DNA of 64,000 bases from Roseovarius albus (GTDB lineage: Bacteria > Pseudomonadota > Alphaproteobacteria > Rhodobacterales > Rhodobacteraceae): NCBI RefSeq assembly GCF_900172335.1, contig NZ_FWFX01000012.1, positions 62,001 through 126,000 of the forward strand, given 5' to 3'. The position numbers were made by a program, and so were the translations under genes. Numbering within the stretch: position 1 is the first letter of the stretch; each line of letters opens with the position of its first letter. The notes under the pieces are model-generated. The model was not told where the DNA came from, searched no databases, and was given only the letters and a program-made list of their open reading frames with translations. Below, one piece after another: positions 41,116 to 50,507 of this stretch.

Positions 41116-41190
41116 TGGTGCTGCTGGGGAGGATTGAACTCCCGACCTCACCCTTACCAAGGGTGCGCTCTACCACTGAGCTACAGCAGC
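41116..41190 (-). tRNA. tRNA-Thr (GGT)
   Basis: Read on the minus strand, 75 nt fold as a cloverleaf: acceptor GCTGCTG pairing CAGCAGC, D-arm GCTC/GAGC, anticodon stem CACCC/GGGTG with loop TTGGTAA (anticodon GGT), T-arm GGGAG/CTCCC with TTCAATC, and an encoded CCA. It lies between the racemase-family gene and a small gene upstream of murA, and faces the racemase gene. Confidence 0.94.
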
Positions 41191-41276
41191 ACGCTGTGGC
41201 GCGCTGATTAGACCCAAATTGCATTCCGTGCAAGGGTTATCTGGACCCTTTTTTTATGGTGATGTAGAGATGGGTC

Positions 41277-41432
41277 ATGAAACAAGAAACCCCGCCTAAA
41301 AAATCCGCCAAACCGGCGCAAACCCGCGAAGATCGTCTTAAAGCCGCGCTGAAGGCCAATCTGGCCCGCCGCAAGACGCAGACCCGGGCCCGCAACGCCG
41401 TAAAACCGGACGGGGATACGAAAGAGGGATAA
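41277..41432 (+). CDS. small basic protein upstream of murA, 51 aa
   Basis: The frame from ATG 41277 encodes 51 residues of Lys/Arg/Ala-rich sequence (start KQETPPKKSAKPAQTRED, then LKAALKANLARRKTQTRAR). It ends 6 nt before murA and is probably cotranscribed. I recall short basic genes at this place in related genomes. It is too small for many gene finders. Possible ribosome- or nucleic-acid-binding role, not shown. Confidence 0.7.
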   Translation: MKQETPPKKSAKPAQTREDRLKAALKANLARRKTQTRARNAVKPDGDTKEG

Positions 41433-41438
41433 GAGCAG

Positions 41439-42707
41439 ATGGATTCGATTGTAGTGACGGGCAATGGCCCGTTGGAGGGACAGATTCCGATTGCCGGTGC
41501 GAAGAATGCCTGTCTGGCACTTATGCCGGCCACGCTGTTGAGCGAAGAGCCGCTGACTCTGACCAATGCGCCACGGCTGAGCGACATCAAGACGATGACC
41601 GAGCTGCTGCAGTCGCTAGGGGCCGAGGTGTCGAGCCTGCAAGACGGGCAAGTCATCGCGATGTCGAGCCATAACCTATCCACCACGCGGGCAGACTATG
41701 ACATTGTGCGCAAGATGCGGGCCTCGAATCTGGTACTGGGCCCTTTGTTGGCGCGTGAAGGCCATGCCGAGGTGTCCCTGCCCGGCGGCTGTGCCATTGG
41801 GGCGCGCCCGATGGACCTGCATGTGACCGCGCTGGAGGCGATGGGCGCAGAGATTGAGCTGAAGGATGGCTACCTACATGCCAAAACCAACGGCGGATTG
41901 AAAGGCGCAGTTCATACGTTAGGCTTTGCCTCGGTTGGGGCGACAGAAAATGTTCTGATGGCAGCGACTTTAGCCAAGGGCACCACTGTCCTCAAGAATG
42001 CCGCACGCGAACCCGAAATTGTCGATCTGGCGGATTGCCTGCGCAAAATGGGCGCGCAGATCGAAGGGGACGGCACCAGCGAGATCACCATTCAAGGCGT
42101 TGACCGCTTGCATGGCGCAACCCATCCTGTTGTCACCGACCGGATTGAGCTGGGCACCTATATGTTGGCGCCTGCGATTTGCGGTGGTGAGGTCGAATGC
42201 CTTGGGGGCCGCATGGATCTGGTTGGCGCTTTTTGCGAGAAGCTAGATGCTGCGGGCATTTCCGTTGAAGAAACCAAGAACGGTTTGAAGGTGAGCCGCA
42301 AGAATGGCCGCATCAAAGCCGTGGACGTCGTGACCGAGCCCTTCCCTGGTTTCCCAACCGATTTGCAGGCGCAGATGATGGCATTGCTGTGTACAGCCGA
42401 GGGCACCTCTGTGCTGGAAGAAAAGATTTTCGAGAATCGTTTCATGCACGCGCCGGAACTGACCCGAATGGGGGCACAGATCGAAGTGCATGGCGGCACA
42501 GCGACCGTCACCGGCGTTGAACAGCTAAAAGGGGCACCGGTGATGGCGACGGACTTGCGCGCCTCTGTGTCTTTGATTCTGGCGGGCATGGCTGCCGAAG
42601 GTGAAACCACCGTCAGCCGGGTCTATCATCTGGATCGCGGATACGAACAGGTTGTGCGCAAGCTACGCGGTGTAGGCGCAAAAATTGAACGGATTTCGAA
42701 CTCATGA
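41439..42707 (+). CDS. murA: UDP-N-acetylglucosamine 1-carboxyvinyltransferase
   Basis: The 422-aa enzyme has [31 protein letters not shown] at the N-terminus, [13 protein letters not shown], and the catalytic Cys118 in [15 protein letters not shown], the site alkylated by fosfomycin. It transfers enolpyruvate from PEP to UDP-GlcNAc, the first committed step of peptidoglycan synthesis. The stop overlaps the start of the DUF2948 gene. The order murA - DUF2948 - hisD is one I associate with Rhodobacteraceae. Confidence 0.97.
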   Translation: MDSIVVTGNGPLEGQIPIAGAKNACLALMPATLLSEEPLTLTNAPRLSDIKTMTELLQSLGAEVSSLQDGQVIAMSSHNLSTTRADYDIVRKMRASNLVLGPLLAREGHAEVSLPGGCAIGARPMDLHVTALEAMGAEIELKDGYLHAKTNGGLKGAVHTLGFASVGATENVLMAATLAKGTTVLKNAAREPEIVDLADCLRKMGAQIEGDGTSEITIQGVDRLHGATHPVVTDRIELGTYMLAPAICGGEVECLGGRMDLVGAFCEKLDAAGISVEETKNGLKVSRKNGRIKAVDVVTEPFPGFPTDLQAQMMALLCTAEGTSVLEEKIFENRFMHAPELTRMGAQIEVHGGTATVTGVEQLKGAPVMATDLRASVSLILAGMAAEGETTVSRVYHLDRGYEQVVRKLRGVGAKIERISNS

Positions 42708-43174
42708 CACAAGATGCCAGCTTTGATGATGGCCGCGAGGCACCGATCAACCTTGGGGCCTTTGATGAAGAAGATTTGAAGATCGTCTCATCCCTTGTTC
42801 AAGATGCGGTGTTTCCAATTACCGAAATGAGCTGGCGCAACTCCGAGCGTCGCTTCGCCATTCTGCTCAACCGGTTTCGCTGGGAAGACGACGGGCAGCA
42901 GCGTCATGGTGCAGAGCGCGTGCAGTCCCTGCTGGTAGTCGACAACGTGCTGAAAATCGCAAGCCAGGGTGTGGATCGGCAGGAAAAGGATATGGTTTTG
43001 TCGATCCTGTCGGTAGAATTTACCCCGTCCGATGAAGGTGCGGGTCAAATTGAGTTGACGCTGGCCGGAGACGGTGCCATCCGGCTTGAGGTCGAAGCGC
43101 TTGAACTGACCCTCAAGGATGTCACCCGCCCCTACCGTGCGCCCTCAGGCAAAGCCCCCAGCCACGACGCCTAA
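42704..43174 (+). CDS. DUF2948 family protein
   Basis: The 156-aa protein matches DUF2948: [63 protein letters not shown]. It overlaps murA by 4 nt and precedes hisD by about 80 bp. The family is restricted largely to alphaproteobacteria and has no known function. Coupling to murA suggests an envelope or housekeeping link, which is inference. Confidence 0.93.
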   Translation: MTQDASFDDGREAPINLGAFDEEDLKIVSSLVQDAVFPITEMSWRNSERRFAILLNRFRWEDDGQQRHGAERVQSLLVVDNVLKIASQGVDRQEKDMVLSILSVEFTPSDEGAGQIELTLAGDGAIRLEVEALELTLKDVTRPYRAPSGKAPSHDA

Positions 43175-43255
43175 TCGTTTTTGTCTGACTGCGACGATCC
43201 TTGGCCTTGAGGGGCCGGATATCGCGCGCTATGTCCGGCGATGAAAGGAATTGCC

Positions 43256-44563
43256 ATGCCCGTATTTCTGAATGCCGCCGCACCGGAGTTTGAAACCGAG
43301 TTTACCGCTTTTCTTGGCGCCAAACGCGAGGATTCACCCGATGTGGACGATATCGTTGCAGGCATCATCGCGGATGTACGCGCACGCGGCGATGATGCTG
43401 TTGTCGAGCTGACGGCCAAGTTCGACAGGCTAGAGCTGACAGCGGATCAGCTGCGGTTTTCAGAGGCTGAGGTGGATGCACTAATCGAGCAGGTCCCCGC
43501 TGAGGAACGCGTGGCACTGGAACTGGCTGCCACCCGTATTCGTGCGTATCACGAGAGACAACTGCCCGAAGATGCCCAATGGACCGATGAAGCCGGGGCC
43601 GAATTGGGCTGGCGCTGGTCCGCGGTGTCGGCGGCGGGGCTTTATGTGCCGGGCGGGTTGGCCAGCTACCCCTCCTCGGTTCTGATGAATGCGATTCCGG
43701 CCAAAGTGGCCGGGGTTGAACGCCTTGCTATTACCGTGCCAACGCCGGATGGACATGCAAACCCCTTGGTATTGCTGGCTGCTCGGCTATCTGGCGTGGA
43801 TGAAATTTATCGCATCGGCGGGGCGCAGGCAGTAGCTGCGCTGGCTTACGGGACAGAGACGATCCCGCCGGTCGACAAGATCACCGGGCCGGGCAATGCC
43901 TTTGTGGCGGCCGCCAAACGCCGGGTGTTTGGCAAGGTTGGGATCGATATGATTGCTGGGCCATCTGAGATCTTGGTGATCGCTGACAACACGGCCGACC
44001 CGGAATGGGTGGCACTGGATATGTTAAGCCAGGCCGAGCATGACGAAAGCGCCCAAGCAATTCTTGTGACCGATGACGCGACGCTGGCCGATGCGGTGGT
44101 GAAAGCCGTTGAGACGCAACTTGAAACACTGGAACGGCGTGAGATTGCCGGGGCCAGTTGGCGCGACAACGGCGCGGTGATTTTGGTGCCGAATTTGGAA
44201 ACGGCAGCGAAGGTATCGGATCGCGTTGCGCCCGAGCATTTGGAGCTCTGCGTCGCAGATCCGGATAGGTTGGCGGGTCTGATCAAACACGCAGGGGCAA
44301 TTTTCATGGGATCGTGGACACCCGAAGCCATCGGTGACTATGTCGGTGGGCCGAACCATGTACTGCCCACCGCACGCTCAGCAAGATTCTCAAGCGGCTT
44401 GAATGTGCTGGACTTCATGAAGAAAACAACCTTGTCCAAAATGACGCCCGGTGCACTGCGCGCCATCGGACCAGCAGCAGAAACACTGGCGATCAGTGAA
44501 AGCCTTGAGGCACATGGCCTGTCTGTTCGTGCGCGCCTGAACAAATTGAATGAGCTGGGATAA
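43256..44563 (+). CDS. hisD: histidinol dehydrogenase
   Basis: The 435-aa enzyme (ATG 43256, with AAAGGA upstream) has GLYVPGGLASYPSSVLMNAIPAKVAGV, RIGGAQAVAALAYGTETIPPVDKITGPGNAFV and the zinc/catalytic region AGPSEILVIAD with SQAEHDESAQAIL. It oxidises histidinol to histidine in two NAD steps. The earlier ATG at 43241 is less likely. After hisD the usual downstream genes of this cluster are replaced here by a metallopeptidase gene, a possible local rearrangement. Confidence 0.97.
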   Translation: MPVFLNAAAPEFETEFTAFLGAKREDSPDVDDIVAGIIADVRARGDDAVVELTAKFDRLELTADQLRFSEAEVDALIEQVPAEERVALELAATRIRAYHERQLPEDAQWTDEAGAELGWRWSAVSAAGLYVPGGLASYPSSVLMNAIPAKVAGVERLAITVPTPDGHANPLVLLAARLSGVDEIYRIGGAQAVAALAYGTETIPPVDKITGPGNAFVAAAKRRVFGKVGIDMIAGPSEILVIADNTADPEWVALDMLSQAEHDESAQAILVTDDATLADAVVKAVETQLETLERREIAGASWRDNGAVILVPNLETAAKVSDRVAPEHLELCVADPDRLAGLIKHAGAIFMGSWTPEAIGDYVGGPNHVLPTARSARFSSGLNVLDFMKKTTLSKMTPGALRAIGPAAETLAISESLEAHGLSVRARLNKLNELG

Positions 44564-44733
44564 AGTTAGGACCCCGCCGCCAGGGAGACCTATCAGTGCC
44601 CGGATCTGGAAGCTCGCCCAGCCAACCAAATTACCCCGTGACCTTTTAAGACAGGTTTTATCATACTTGCCAAAGGGCACACCTTGAAGTTTAGTGATCA
44701 ACCACAAAGTAAATCATTTGGGACACCTGAAGT

Positions 44734-45780
44734 TTGCGCGGCCTGAACCTTTTATTCAACTGTTTGCGGTTTACTACAGGGTTGGCTTCTCAAGATGCAG
44801 AAGCAAATCAAAGTATTGCCTGCATCCAAATGCAGTTGACCGAAGAAGGCATCGAGGTGGGCCCCATCGATGGCATAATGGGATCGAAAACACGGTCGGG
44901 AATTCAGGAGCTTGAGAACACTCACCCTGAACTAAATGAATTACCTCCAATATCCGTGTCGAATGCGTCAGTGTATTGTCGAACAATCGGCTTGCTTCGG
45001 AATTCAACTGTCGGCTGGTCAAGTGTAAACGGATTCATAAATCTAACAACTGGTCGTGAGATGCCAACATCTCATGTGCAAAGGGCAAAGGCACTCATTG
45101 AAAACGTCACGACATTCTATCGAGATGACCTTAATGTCCTTATTCCGCAGACAATCGAAGTCGTCATTTCCGATTCCGCAGATGAAGCCGCCGCTTTAGC
45201 GGCTGCCAAACTTGCGATACAAGGTGAACACAGCGATATCACCGATGGTTTCATTGAATGGTGTCGCGGATATGGGTACTGCGGTAAATCTTATGGCGGC
45301 GTACTGGCAATTAGTTATGCCGCAGCTTCCGGATTTCCCCGCAATGATATGCATGAACTCATCGCACACGAAATAGCGCATGAAATACAGGCGCAATATG
45401 TTGGAAATTTCCGCGCTCGGGGTGAAGAACATCGAGTGAGCCACCGTGGCCCGAACTGGTTAACTGAGGCACTTGCACATGCATTGGCCAAACATATTCG
45501 AAACCCGCACAAACATCCAAAATACGATTTGAAAAAAGCAAATCTTCGCCGGGAATACGAAAGTGAACGCCTAAAGGACTTCATATATCAGTCTTCGGCT
45601 TGGGAGGACGATTTTCAAGATTACAGTGTTTTTGCGGGCCTTTCTCTGGTCGCCAAGGCTTCACACCACGCGGTTATAAAATTCTGGGAAAAAACGCCCG
45701 AACTCGGATGGGAAGACGCATTTCAATTGGCCTTTGGACTAACAGTTGACGGATTCTATCAAAAGTTTGGCAATTTATAG
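44734..45780 (+). CDS. secreted zinc metallopeptidase with peptidoglycan-binding domain
   Basis: From a TTG at 44734 the 348-aa protein has a short signal-like N-terminus, a peptidoglycan-binding-like repeat in residues 23-65 (CIQMQLTEEGIEVGPIDGIMG), and a zinc site HEIAH (His212, Glu213, His216) with a downstream Glu in WLTEALAHAL (Glu245), i.e. a gluzincin-type arrangement. It may act on cell wall or surface proteins. Its stop overlaps the end of the converging LysR gene by 6 bp. The TTG start lacks a strong ribosome site, so the true start could differ. Confidence 0.72.
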   Translation: MRGLNLLFNCLRFTTGLASQDAEANQSIACIQMQLTEEGIEVGPIDGIMGSKTRSGIQELENTHPELNELPPISVSNASVYCRTIGLLRNSTVGWSSVNGFINLTTGREMPTSHVQRAKALIENVTTFYRDDLNVLIPQTIEVVISDSADEAAALAAAKLAIQGEHSDITDGFIEWCRGYGYCGKSYGGVLAISYAAASGFPRNDMHELIAHEIAHEIQAQYVGNFRARGEEHRVSHRGPNWLTEALAHALAKHIRNPHKHPKYDLKKANLRREYESERLKDFIYQSSAWEDDFQDYSVFAGLSLVAKASHHAVIKFWEKTPELGWEDAFQLAFGLTVDGFYQKFGNL

Positions 45781-46650
45781 TGTCGACTCTTTCGAGTGTG
45801 CCGAGATCAGGCATTCGAGAAAAGCATTCAGGCGGCGACCTTTGGAAGCGCTCTTTTTTACCGTGGCGGTCATTTGCGAGGTGAAGCGCGCTTCTTGGCA
45901 TTTGACCTCACGTAGCCAATCCCCCTCTTTGTACAAATGTCCGATATGGGTCGGTAGAAAACCCAGATAGCGACCTGACATAATCAAAAGGGTTAATGCC
46001 TCTTCGTTTTGCACGAAGGCAGATTTGCGCAATTTAAGTTTTTGATGCACCGCCATGTTCGGCGAGTTGAAACTGAGCCCGGCATAGTCGTGCTTTCGAA
46101 GCTCTTTCAGGCGAAAGCTCTCTTCGGCAAGGTCAAACAGCTCATGCCCTTTACCGCAGTAGAGACGCATATCCTCTGTATACAGCTCGTAAGAGGTCAA
46201 CATCGGAGATTGGCGGTGGCTCGGGACAATGCCGAGACTGAAACGCCCGTTGATCACCCCTTCTTCGATCACGTTGGGTGGCTCAATGGACAAGTCCATG
46301 GTGACACCCGGCGCAATATCGCGAAACATTCGAATTGCACCGGCAATGAATGCTCGGGGATTGGACGACGATTGATCCGAAATGGCGATTTTTAGCTTAC
46401 CAGTCAAATCTGTATGAGCTTCGTCCAATTGTTCTTGAAATCGGTCGATGGAAGAAAACAGTTCATCCGCGGCACTGAGTACATGTTCACCATCAGATGT
46501 GAGCGAAAATCCGGCTGGCCCGCGGTGACACAGCTTCAGGTTCAAACGTGTCTCGAGATCCGAAATATGCTTGCTGATAGTGGATCGGCCAATATTGAGT
46601 TCGAATTCAGCCGCAGTGAAACCACCGCAGGCCACGACAGTCCTGAACAC
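45775..46650 (-). CDS. LysR family regulator beside the TRAP transporter
   Basis: The frame from GTG 46650 gives 291 aa with a helix-turn-helix (AAEFELNIGRSTISKHISDLE), then LNLKLCHRGPAGFSLTSDG. The reading frame continues upstream without a stop for at least 25 codons, encoding RLANVDIRLLEVF, a typical LysR start region, but contains no ATG, GTG or TTG. An ATA at 46689 with AAAAGG upstream may be the real start. It is divergent from the dctP gene and probably regulates it. Confidence 0.85.
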   Translation of the reverse strand: MFRTVVACGGFTAAEFELNIGRSTISKHISDLETRLNLKLCHRGPAGFSLTSDGEHVLSAADELFSSIDRFQEQLDEAHTDLTGKLKIAISDQSSSNPRAFIAGAIRMFRDIAPGVTMDLSIEPPNVIEEGVINGRFSLGIVPSHRQSPMLTSYELYTEDMRLYCGKGHELFDLAEESFRLKELRKHDYAGLSFNSPNMAVHQKLKLRKSAFVQNEEALTLLIMSGRYLGFLPTHIGHLYKEGDWLREVKCQEARFTSQMTATVKKSASKGRRLNAFLECLISAHSKESTL

Positions 46651-46868
46651 CTCGAGCAGGCGGATATCGACATTCGCGAGACGGGTTATCGTTGACCTTT
46701 TGGCGATTATAATGTTTCCTGATTATCAAACATTGCGTCAATTACTTTGTATTAACTGCACGGACATTGCAACATATATAACCGACATTGGATTGACTCA
46801 GAGCCACGACAATGGTCGGGTTTAAGAGTTGAAACCAAAACAAAGAACTACACCCGGGAGGAGTCTTA

Positions 46869-47885
46869 ATGACTTTCATCAAAAAACTATCAACTATTGC
46901 TGCTGCCGCATCCGTCGCCGCGTTGACCGTTTCGGCACCAGCACTGGCAAAAAACTTTAAGATCGCCGTTGGCGATAGCGGCGGTTCCAGCCAGGAAGCC
47001 ACAGGTCTGGCCTTCATTGAAAATCTGGAAGAGCTGTCAGGTGGCAATCACACAGCAACACTGTTCTTGAACGGTCAGCTGGGCTCCGAGCAGGACACCG
47101 TGAATGACGCGGCTATCGGTTCGCTCGACATGTCGTTGCTGGCGATCAACAACGTCACACCGTTCTCACCTTCAGTTGGTGTTTTCACCCTGCCTTACGT
47201 GATCCTGAGCCTGGAAGATGCGGAAACGCTGACCCAAGGCCCAATCGGTCAACAGCTGACAGAAAACACAATCAACGACGCTGGCGTTCGCATCATCGCT
47301 TGGACTTACACAGGTTTCCGGGTTCTGACGAACTCGAAAAAGCCAGTTAAATCGGTTGCTGATTTGCAGGGTCTGGTCATCCGCGTTCCTAAGAACGAGA
47401 TCATGATCGACACCTACAAGTCATGGGGCATTAGCCCAACACCAATGGCGTGGTCAGAAACATTCGCCGGTCTGCAGACCAAAGTTGTGGATGGTCAGGA
47501 TAACCCTTACACCACCATCAACGCGATGAAGTTCTACGAAGTTCAGAAGTACGTAACAAACATCCGTTACATCTTCTCGATCGAACCACTGGTTGTTTCC
47601 GAAGCTGTTTTCCAAGAGCTGTCAGCTGAAGATCAAGCCATCGTTCTGGAAGCCGGTAAAGCCGCGACACAAGCGTCTGCCCAATTCCTGCGCGACAAAG
47701 AAGCTGAGATCAAGCAAATCCTGATCGACAAAGGCATGCAGATCGACGATCCAGAAAACAATGAGCAAGAGTTCATTGACCTAGCGACTGCGGCTGTATG
47801 GCCAAAGTTCTATGAGAGCATCGGCGGTGTTGAGAAACTGAACGAAGTTCTGGCGGCCATCGGTCGTGACCCAGTTTCCGAATAA
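46869..47885 (+). CDS. dctP: TRAP transporter substrate-binding protein
   Basis: The 338-aa protein has a signal peptide (LSTIAAAASVAALTVSAPALA) and DctP-family features: GSEQDTVNDAAIGSLDMSLLA, LPYVILSLEDAE, and RVPKNEIMIDTYKSWGISPTPMAWSETFAGLQTKVVDGQDNP, the family's most conserved region. It captures a carboxylate in the periplasm for the downstream permeases. GGGAGGAG gives a strong ribosome site. A hairpin separates it from dctQ, which probably raises its level above that of the membrane parts. Confidence 0.95.
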   Translation: MTFIKKLSTIAAAASVAALTVSAPALAKNFKIAVGDSGGSSQEATGLAFIENLEELSGGNHTATLFLNGQLGSEQDTVNDAAIGSLDMSLLAINNVTPFSPSVGVFTLPYVILSLEDAETLTQGPIGQQLTENTINDAGVRIIAWTYTGFRVLTNSKKPVKSVADLQGLVIRVPKNEIMIDTYKSWGISPTPMAWSETFAGLQTKVVDGQDNPYTTINAMKFYEVQKYVTNIRYIFSIEPLVVSEAVFQELSAEDQAIVLEAGKAATQASAQFLRDKEAEIKQILIDKGMQIDDPENNEQEFIDLATAAVWPKFYESIGGVEKLNEVLAAIGRDPVSE

Positions 47886-47903
47886 TCACCTGCGATAAAA
47901 AAC

Positions 47904-47927
47904 GAAAGGCGCCATTTGGCGCCTTTC
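47904..47927 (+). terminator. intra-operon hairpin between dctP and dctQ
   Basis: GAAAGGCGCC at 47904-47913 and GGCGCCTTTC at 47918-47927 pair perfectly over 10 bp around an ATTT loop. Bases after it are CATAAAA rather than T, so it likely stabilises the 3' end of a dctP transcript or acts as a partial terminator. Confidence 0.65.
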
Positions 47928-47949
47928 TCATAAAAACAGAGAGGGAATT

Positions 47950-48558
47950 ATGGAACGCTTTTGGGGCATCATGAACAACATAGAAAGCTACATATGTCGC
48001 ACCTTGCTTGCGATATTTGTCTGCCTTCTATTCCTCCAGGTGGTGGTGAGAACGCTTTTTGACTTCTCCTTCTCCTGGGTTGAGGAATTATCAATCTACA
48101 TGTTCGTCTGGTTCGTCTTTTTTGGAGCCAGCTACGCGGCAAAAATGGGCGCGCACAACCGTGTGACGTTCCAATTCAAATTCCTTCCACCGCGCGCGAT
48201 TAAGTATATCGAAGCATTCGCCGATCTGTTCTGGATCTGCTTCAATGTTTATTTTGTCTACCTCGCGATCGACTTCATCTTCAACAAGATGAACAAGTTC
48301 CAGTCCTCTCAGACGATGGGCTTCCACCTGAGTTGGGTCTACATCGTGCTACCGATCGCATTCACGCTGATGACGATCCGGGTCATTCAGGTCAATTACA
48401 AGAAAATCATTCTGGACGAGGATCTGAAGGATCCGGATGCCATTGATCTGGAAGAAGTACGGGCCGAAACAGAAGCGGCGGAAAAAATCCATATGGATGA
48501 AATTCGCGCCGAAATGGGTCTGGACGAAGAAAACGATAAAGAGCAGGGGGACAAATAA
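47950..48558 (+). CDS. dctQ: TRAP transporter small permease
   Basis: The 202-aa protein has four membrane helices (for example TLLAIFVCLLFLQVVVRTLF, YMFVWFVFFGASYAAKMG) with the family's SWVEELSIYMFVW motif, and a long charged, acidic C-terminal tail (residues 160-202) that is longer than usual. The stop overlaps the start of dctM (TAATG). It pairs with DctM in the inner membrane to import the DctP-bound substrate using the sodium or proton gradient. Confidence 0.93.
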   Translation: MERFWGIMNNIESYICRTLLAIFVCLLFLQVVVRTLFDFSFSWVEELSIYMFVWFVFFGASYAAKMGAHNRVTFQFKFLPPRAIKYIEAFADLFWICFNVYFVYLAIDFIFNKMNKFQSSQTMGFHLSWVYIVLPIAFTLMTIRVIQVNYKKIILDEDLKDPDAIDLEEVRAETEAAEKIHMDEIRAEMGLDEENDKEQGDK

Positions 48559-49898
48559 TGGAATCCGAAATCATTCTCATTCTGTTTGGCGGCTTCCTGG
48601 GGCTTCTATTCATTGGGGCACCGATCACCGTGGCGCTTGGCGTGTCAACGATGATCTCGTTCCTCTATCTGGGTGAAAACCCGATCAAATTCGTGCAAAT
48701 CGCCTTTACCTCGGTGGGGTCCTTCCCGCTGATGGCCCTGCCCGCCTTTATTCTGGCCGGGGCGCTAATGGAGGCCTCGGGGCTTTCGAGGCGACTTATC
48801 AACGTGGCGGAAAGTTTCGCTGGGCCGTTCACCGGAGGCATGTCCGCAGCCACAGTATTCGCCTGCCTGTTCTTTGGTGCAATCTCGGGTTCTGGCCCTG
48901 CAACCACAGCCGCCGTTGGCATGCTGATGATCCCCGCAATGATTGACCGCAAATATGACCGCGACTTTGCCTCGGCGATTACCGCGTCATCCGGTGGTCT
49001 GGGAATCGTTATTCCGCCCTCCATTCCATTGATCATCTTTGGCATCGCGGCGCTTGGTATGCCTGCCCCACCAGAAGCGGTCGCAGAGCATGGGACATTC
49101 CAAACTGTTTCGATCCCGAAACTGTTTATCGCCGGCTTCATGCCCGCCTTCCTGATCGCGGGCAGCTTGTTGGTCATGAACTACATTCTGGCCAAGAAGA
49201 ACGGCTTCAAGGGCAGCACTGAGGGTTGGTCTGCGCGCCATATCTGGTGTGAGATGTATCGCGGCTTTTGGGCGCTGATGGCCCCGGTTGTGATCTTGGG
49301 CGGGATCTATTCCGGCTTCTTCACCCCAACAGAAGCGGCGATTGTCGCGATCTTCTACACTCTGGTTGTGGGGGCGTTCATCTATCGCGAGTTGTCATGG
49401 GAAAAGCTGTTTGTCTCGCTTGAGACAACCACTTGGTTGACCGGTCGGGTTCTGTTGATCATGTTCACCGCGACCGTGTTTGGCCGTCTGCTGGTCGAAA
49501 ACCAGATTCCGGCGATCATCGCGGATGGCATGCTGTCGGTCACTGACAACATCTACATCATCTGGACGCTGGTCATCTTCTTCCTGCTGTTTGTTGGCAT
49601 GTTCATGGAAACATTGGCCACCATCCTGATCCTGGTGCCGGTGATGCTACCTGTGGCTTACAGCGTGGGTATCGACCCGATCCACTTTGGTGTGGTTATG
49701 GTCTGCTGCCTGGGTATTGGGTTCCAGACACCGCCACTGGGAGAGAACCTGTTCATCGCGTCGGGTATTTCAAATATCTCGATCGAACGGATCTCAATTG
49801 CGGCCCTGCCCTTTGCAGCGATCAACACCATAGCGATTTTCATCATTGCCTTTGTGCCTGAGATCTCGCTCTGGCTACCTAGATTCTTTGGGTATTAA
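48558..49898 (+). CDS. dctM: TRAP transporter large permease
   Basis: The 446-aa membrane protein has about 12 hydrophobic segments and DctM motifs: GAPITVALGVSTMISF, FPLMALPAFILAGALMEASGLSRRLI, GAISGSGPATTAAVG, and SGGLGIVIPPSIPLIIFG. It overlaps dctQ by one base. It ends 25 bp before the universal stress gene, which is likely cotranscribed. The substrate is unknown; a C4-dicarboxylate or other organic acid is usual. Confidence 0.95.
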   Translation: MESEIILILFGGFLGLLFIGAPITVALGVSTMISFLYLGENPIKFVQIAFTSVGSFPLMALPAFILAGALMEASGLSRRLINVAESFAGPFTGGMSAATVFACLFFGAISGSGPATTAAVGMLMIPAMIDRKYDRDFASAITASSGGLGIVIPPSIPLIIFGIAALGMPAPPEAVAEHGTFQTVSIPKLFIAGFMPAFLIAGSLLVMNYILAKKNGFKGSTEGWSARHIWCEMYRGFWALMAPVVILGGIYSGFFTPTEAAIVAIFYTLVVGAFIYRELSWEKLFVSLETTTWLTGRVLLIMFTATVFGRLLVENQIPAIIADGMLSVTDNIYIIWTLVIFFLLFVGMFMETLATILILVPVMLPVAYSVGIDPIHFGVVMVCCLGIGFQTPPLGENLFIASGISNISIERISIAALPFAAINTIAIFIIAFVPEISLWLPRFFGY

Positions 49899-49923
49899 GG
49901 TCGGAATGGAAAGGAACTGAAAA

Positions 49924-50412
49924 ATGTTACCACAAGTAAATGATATCCTTTTCGCGACGGATCTGTCGGAAAATGCAAACAACGCTTTGCGCCATGCACT
50001 CAGCATGGCGCAAGCCCACGATGCCCGGGTACACGTCCTGCATGTGACTGAGCCGCTGACTCAAGATGCCATCGTCACGATGCAGCTGTTCTTTCAGGAC
50101 GAAGCGTCGCGCAAGAAGGCAATCAAGGATCGGCACGCCTCGGTCAAGGCAATGCTCAAGACCAATCAGAAGGACTTTGTGAAGTCACTGAGCAAGGAAG
50201 AAAAAGAAGCCTACAAGCGCGTTGAATCAGTCGAACTGGTCGATGGCCACCCGGCTGAGTCGATCCTGCAACGCGCTAAGGAATTCAACTGCGGTCTGAT
50301 CGTCATGGGTACTCATGAACATGGCACAGGCCACACCTTTATCGGGACCGTAGTCAAGCGCGTGCTGCGCCGCTCATCGATCCCGACCCTTGTTGTCCCG
50401 CACCTGGGATAA
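49924..50412 (+). CDS. universal stress protein UspA family
   Basis: The 162-aa protein starts VNDILFATDLSENANNALRHALSMA and contains the ATP-binding G-loop type region GLIVMGTHEHGTGHTFIGTVVKRVLRRSSIPTLVVP. The segment between residues 45 and 100 is long and charged. Usp genes often follow TRAP transporter genes in this family and may tune uptake. A strong terminator (50438) ends the transcript. Confidence 0.93.
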   Translation: MLPQVNDILFATDLSENANNALRHALSMAQAHDARVHVLHVTEPLTQDAIVTMQLFFQDEASRKKAIKDRHASVKAMLKTNQKDFVKSLSKEEKEAYKRVESVELVDGHPAESILQRAKEFNCGLIVMGTHEHGTGHTFIGTVVKRVLRRSSIPTLVVPHLG

Positions 50413-50437
50413 ATTACGACCCTCCCTGTTGGACTGT

Positions 50438-50464
50438 GGCGGCCAGAAATGGTCGCCATTTTTT
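50438..50464 (+). terminator. Rho-independent terminator after the TRAP/Usp operon
   Basis: GGCGGCCA (50438-50445) pairs with TGGTCGCC (50450-50457) with one G-U, closed by a GAAA tetraloop and followed by ATTTTTT. This is a classic intrinsic terminator for the dctPQM-usp transcript. The converging crp gene ends 44 bp further on. Confidence 0.85.
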
Positions 50465-50507
50465 AGGTGAGACAAATTTCACATTAGAGATGCAGAAATT
50501 ATTGCTG

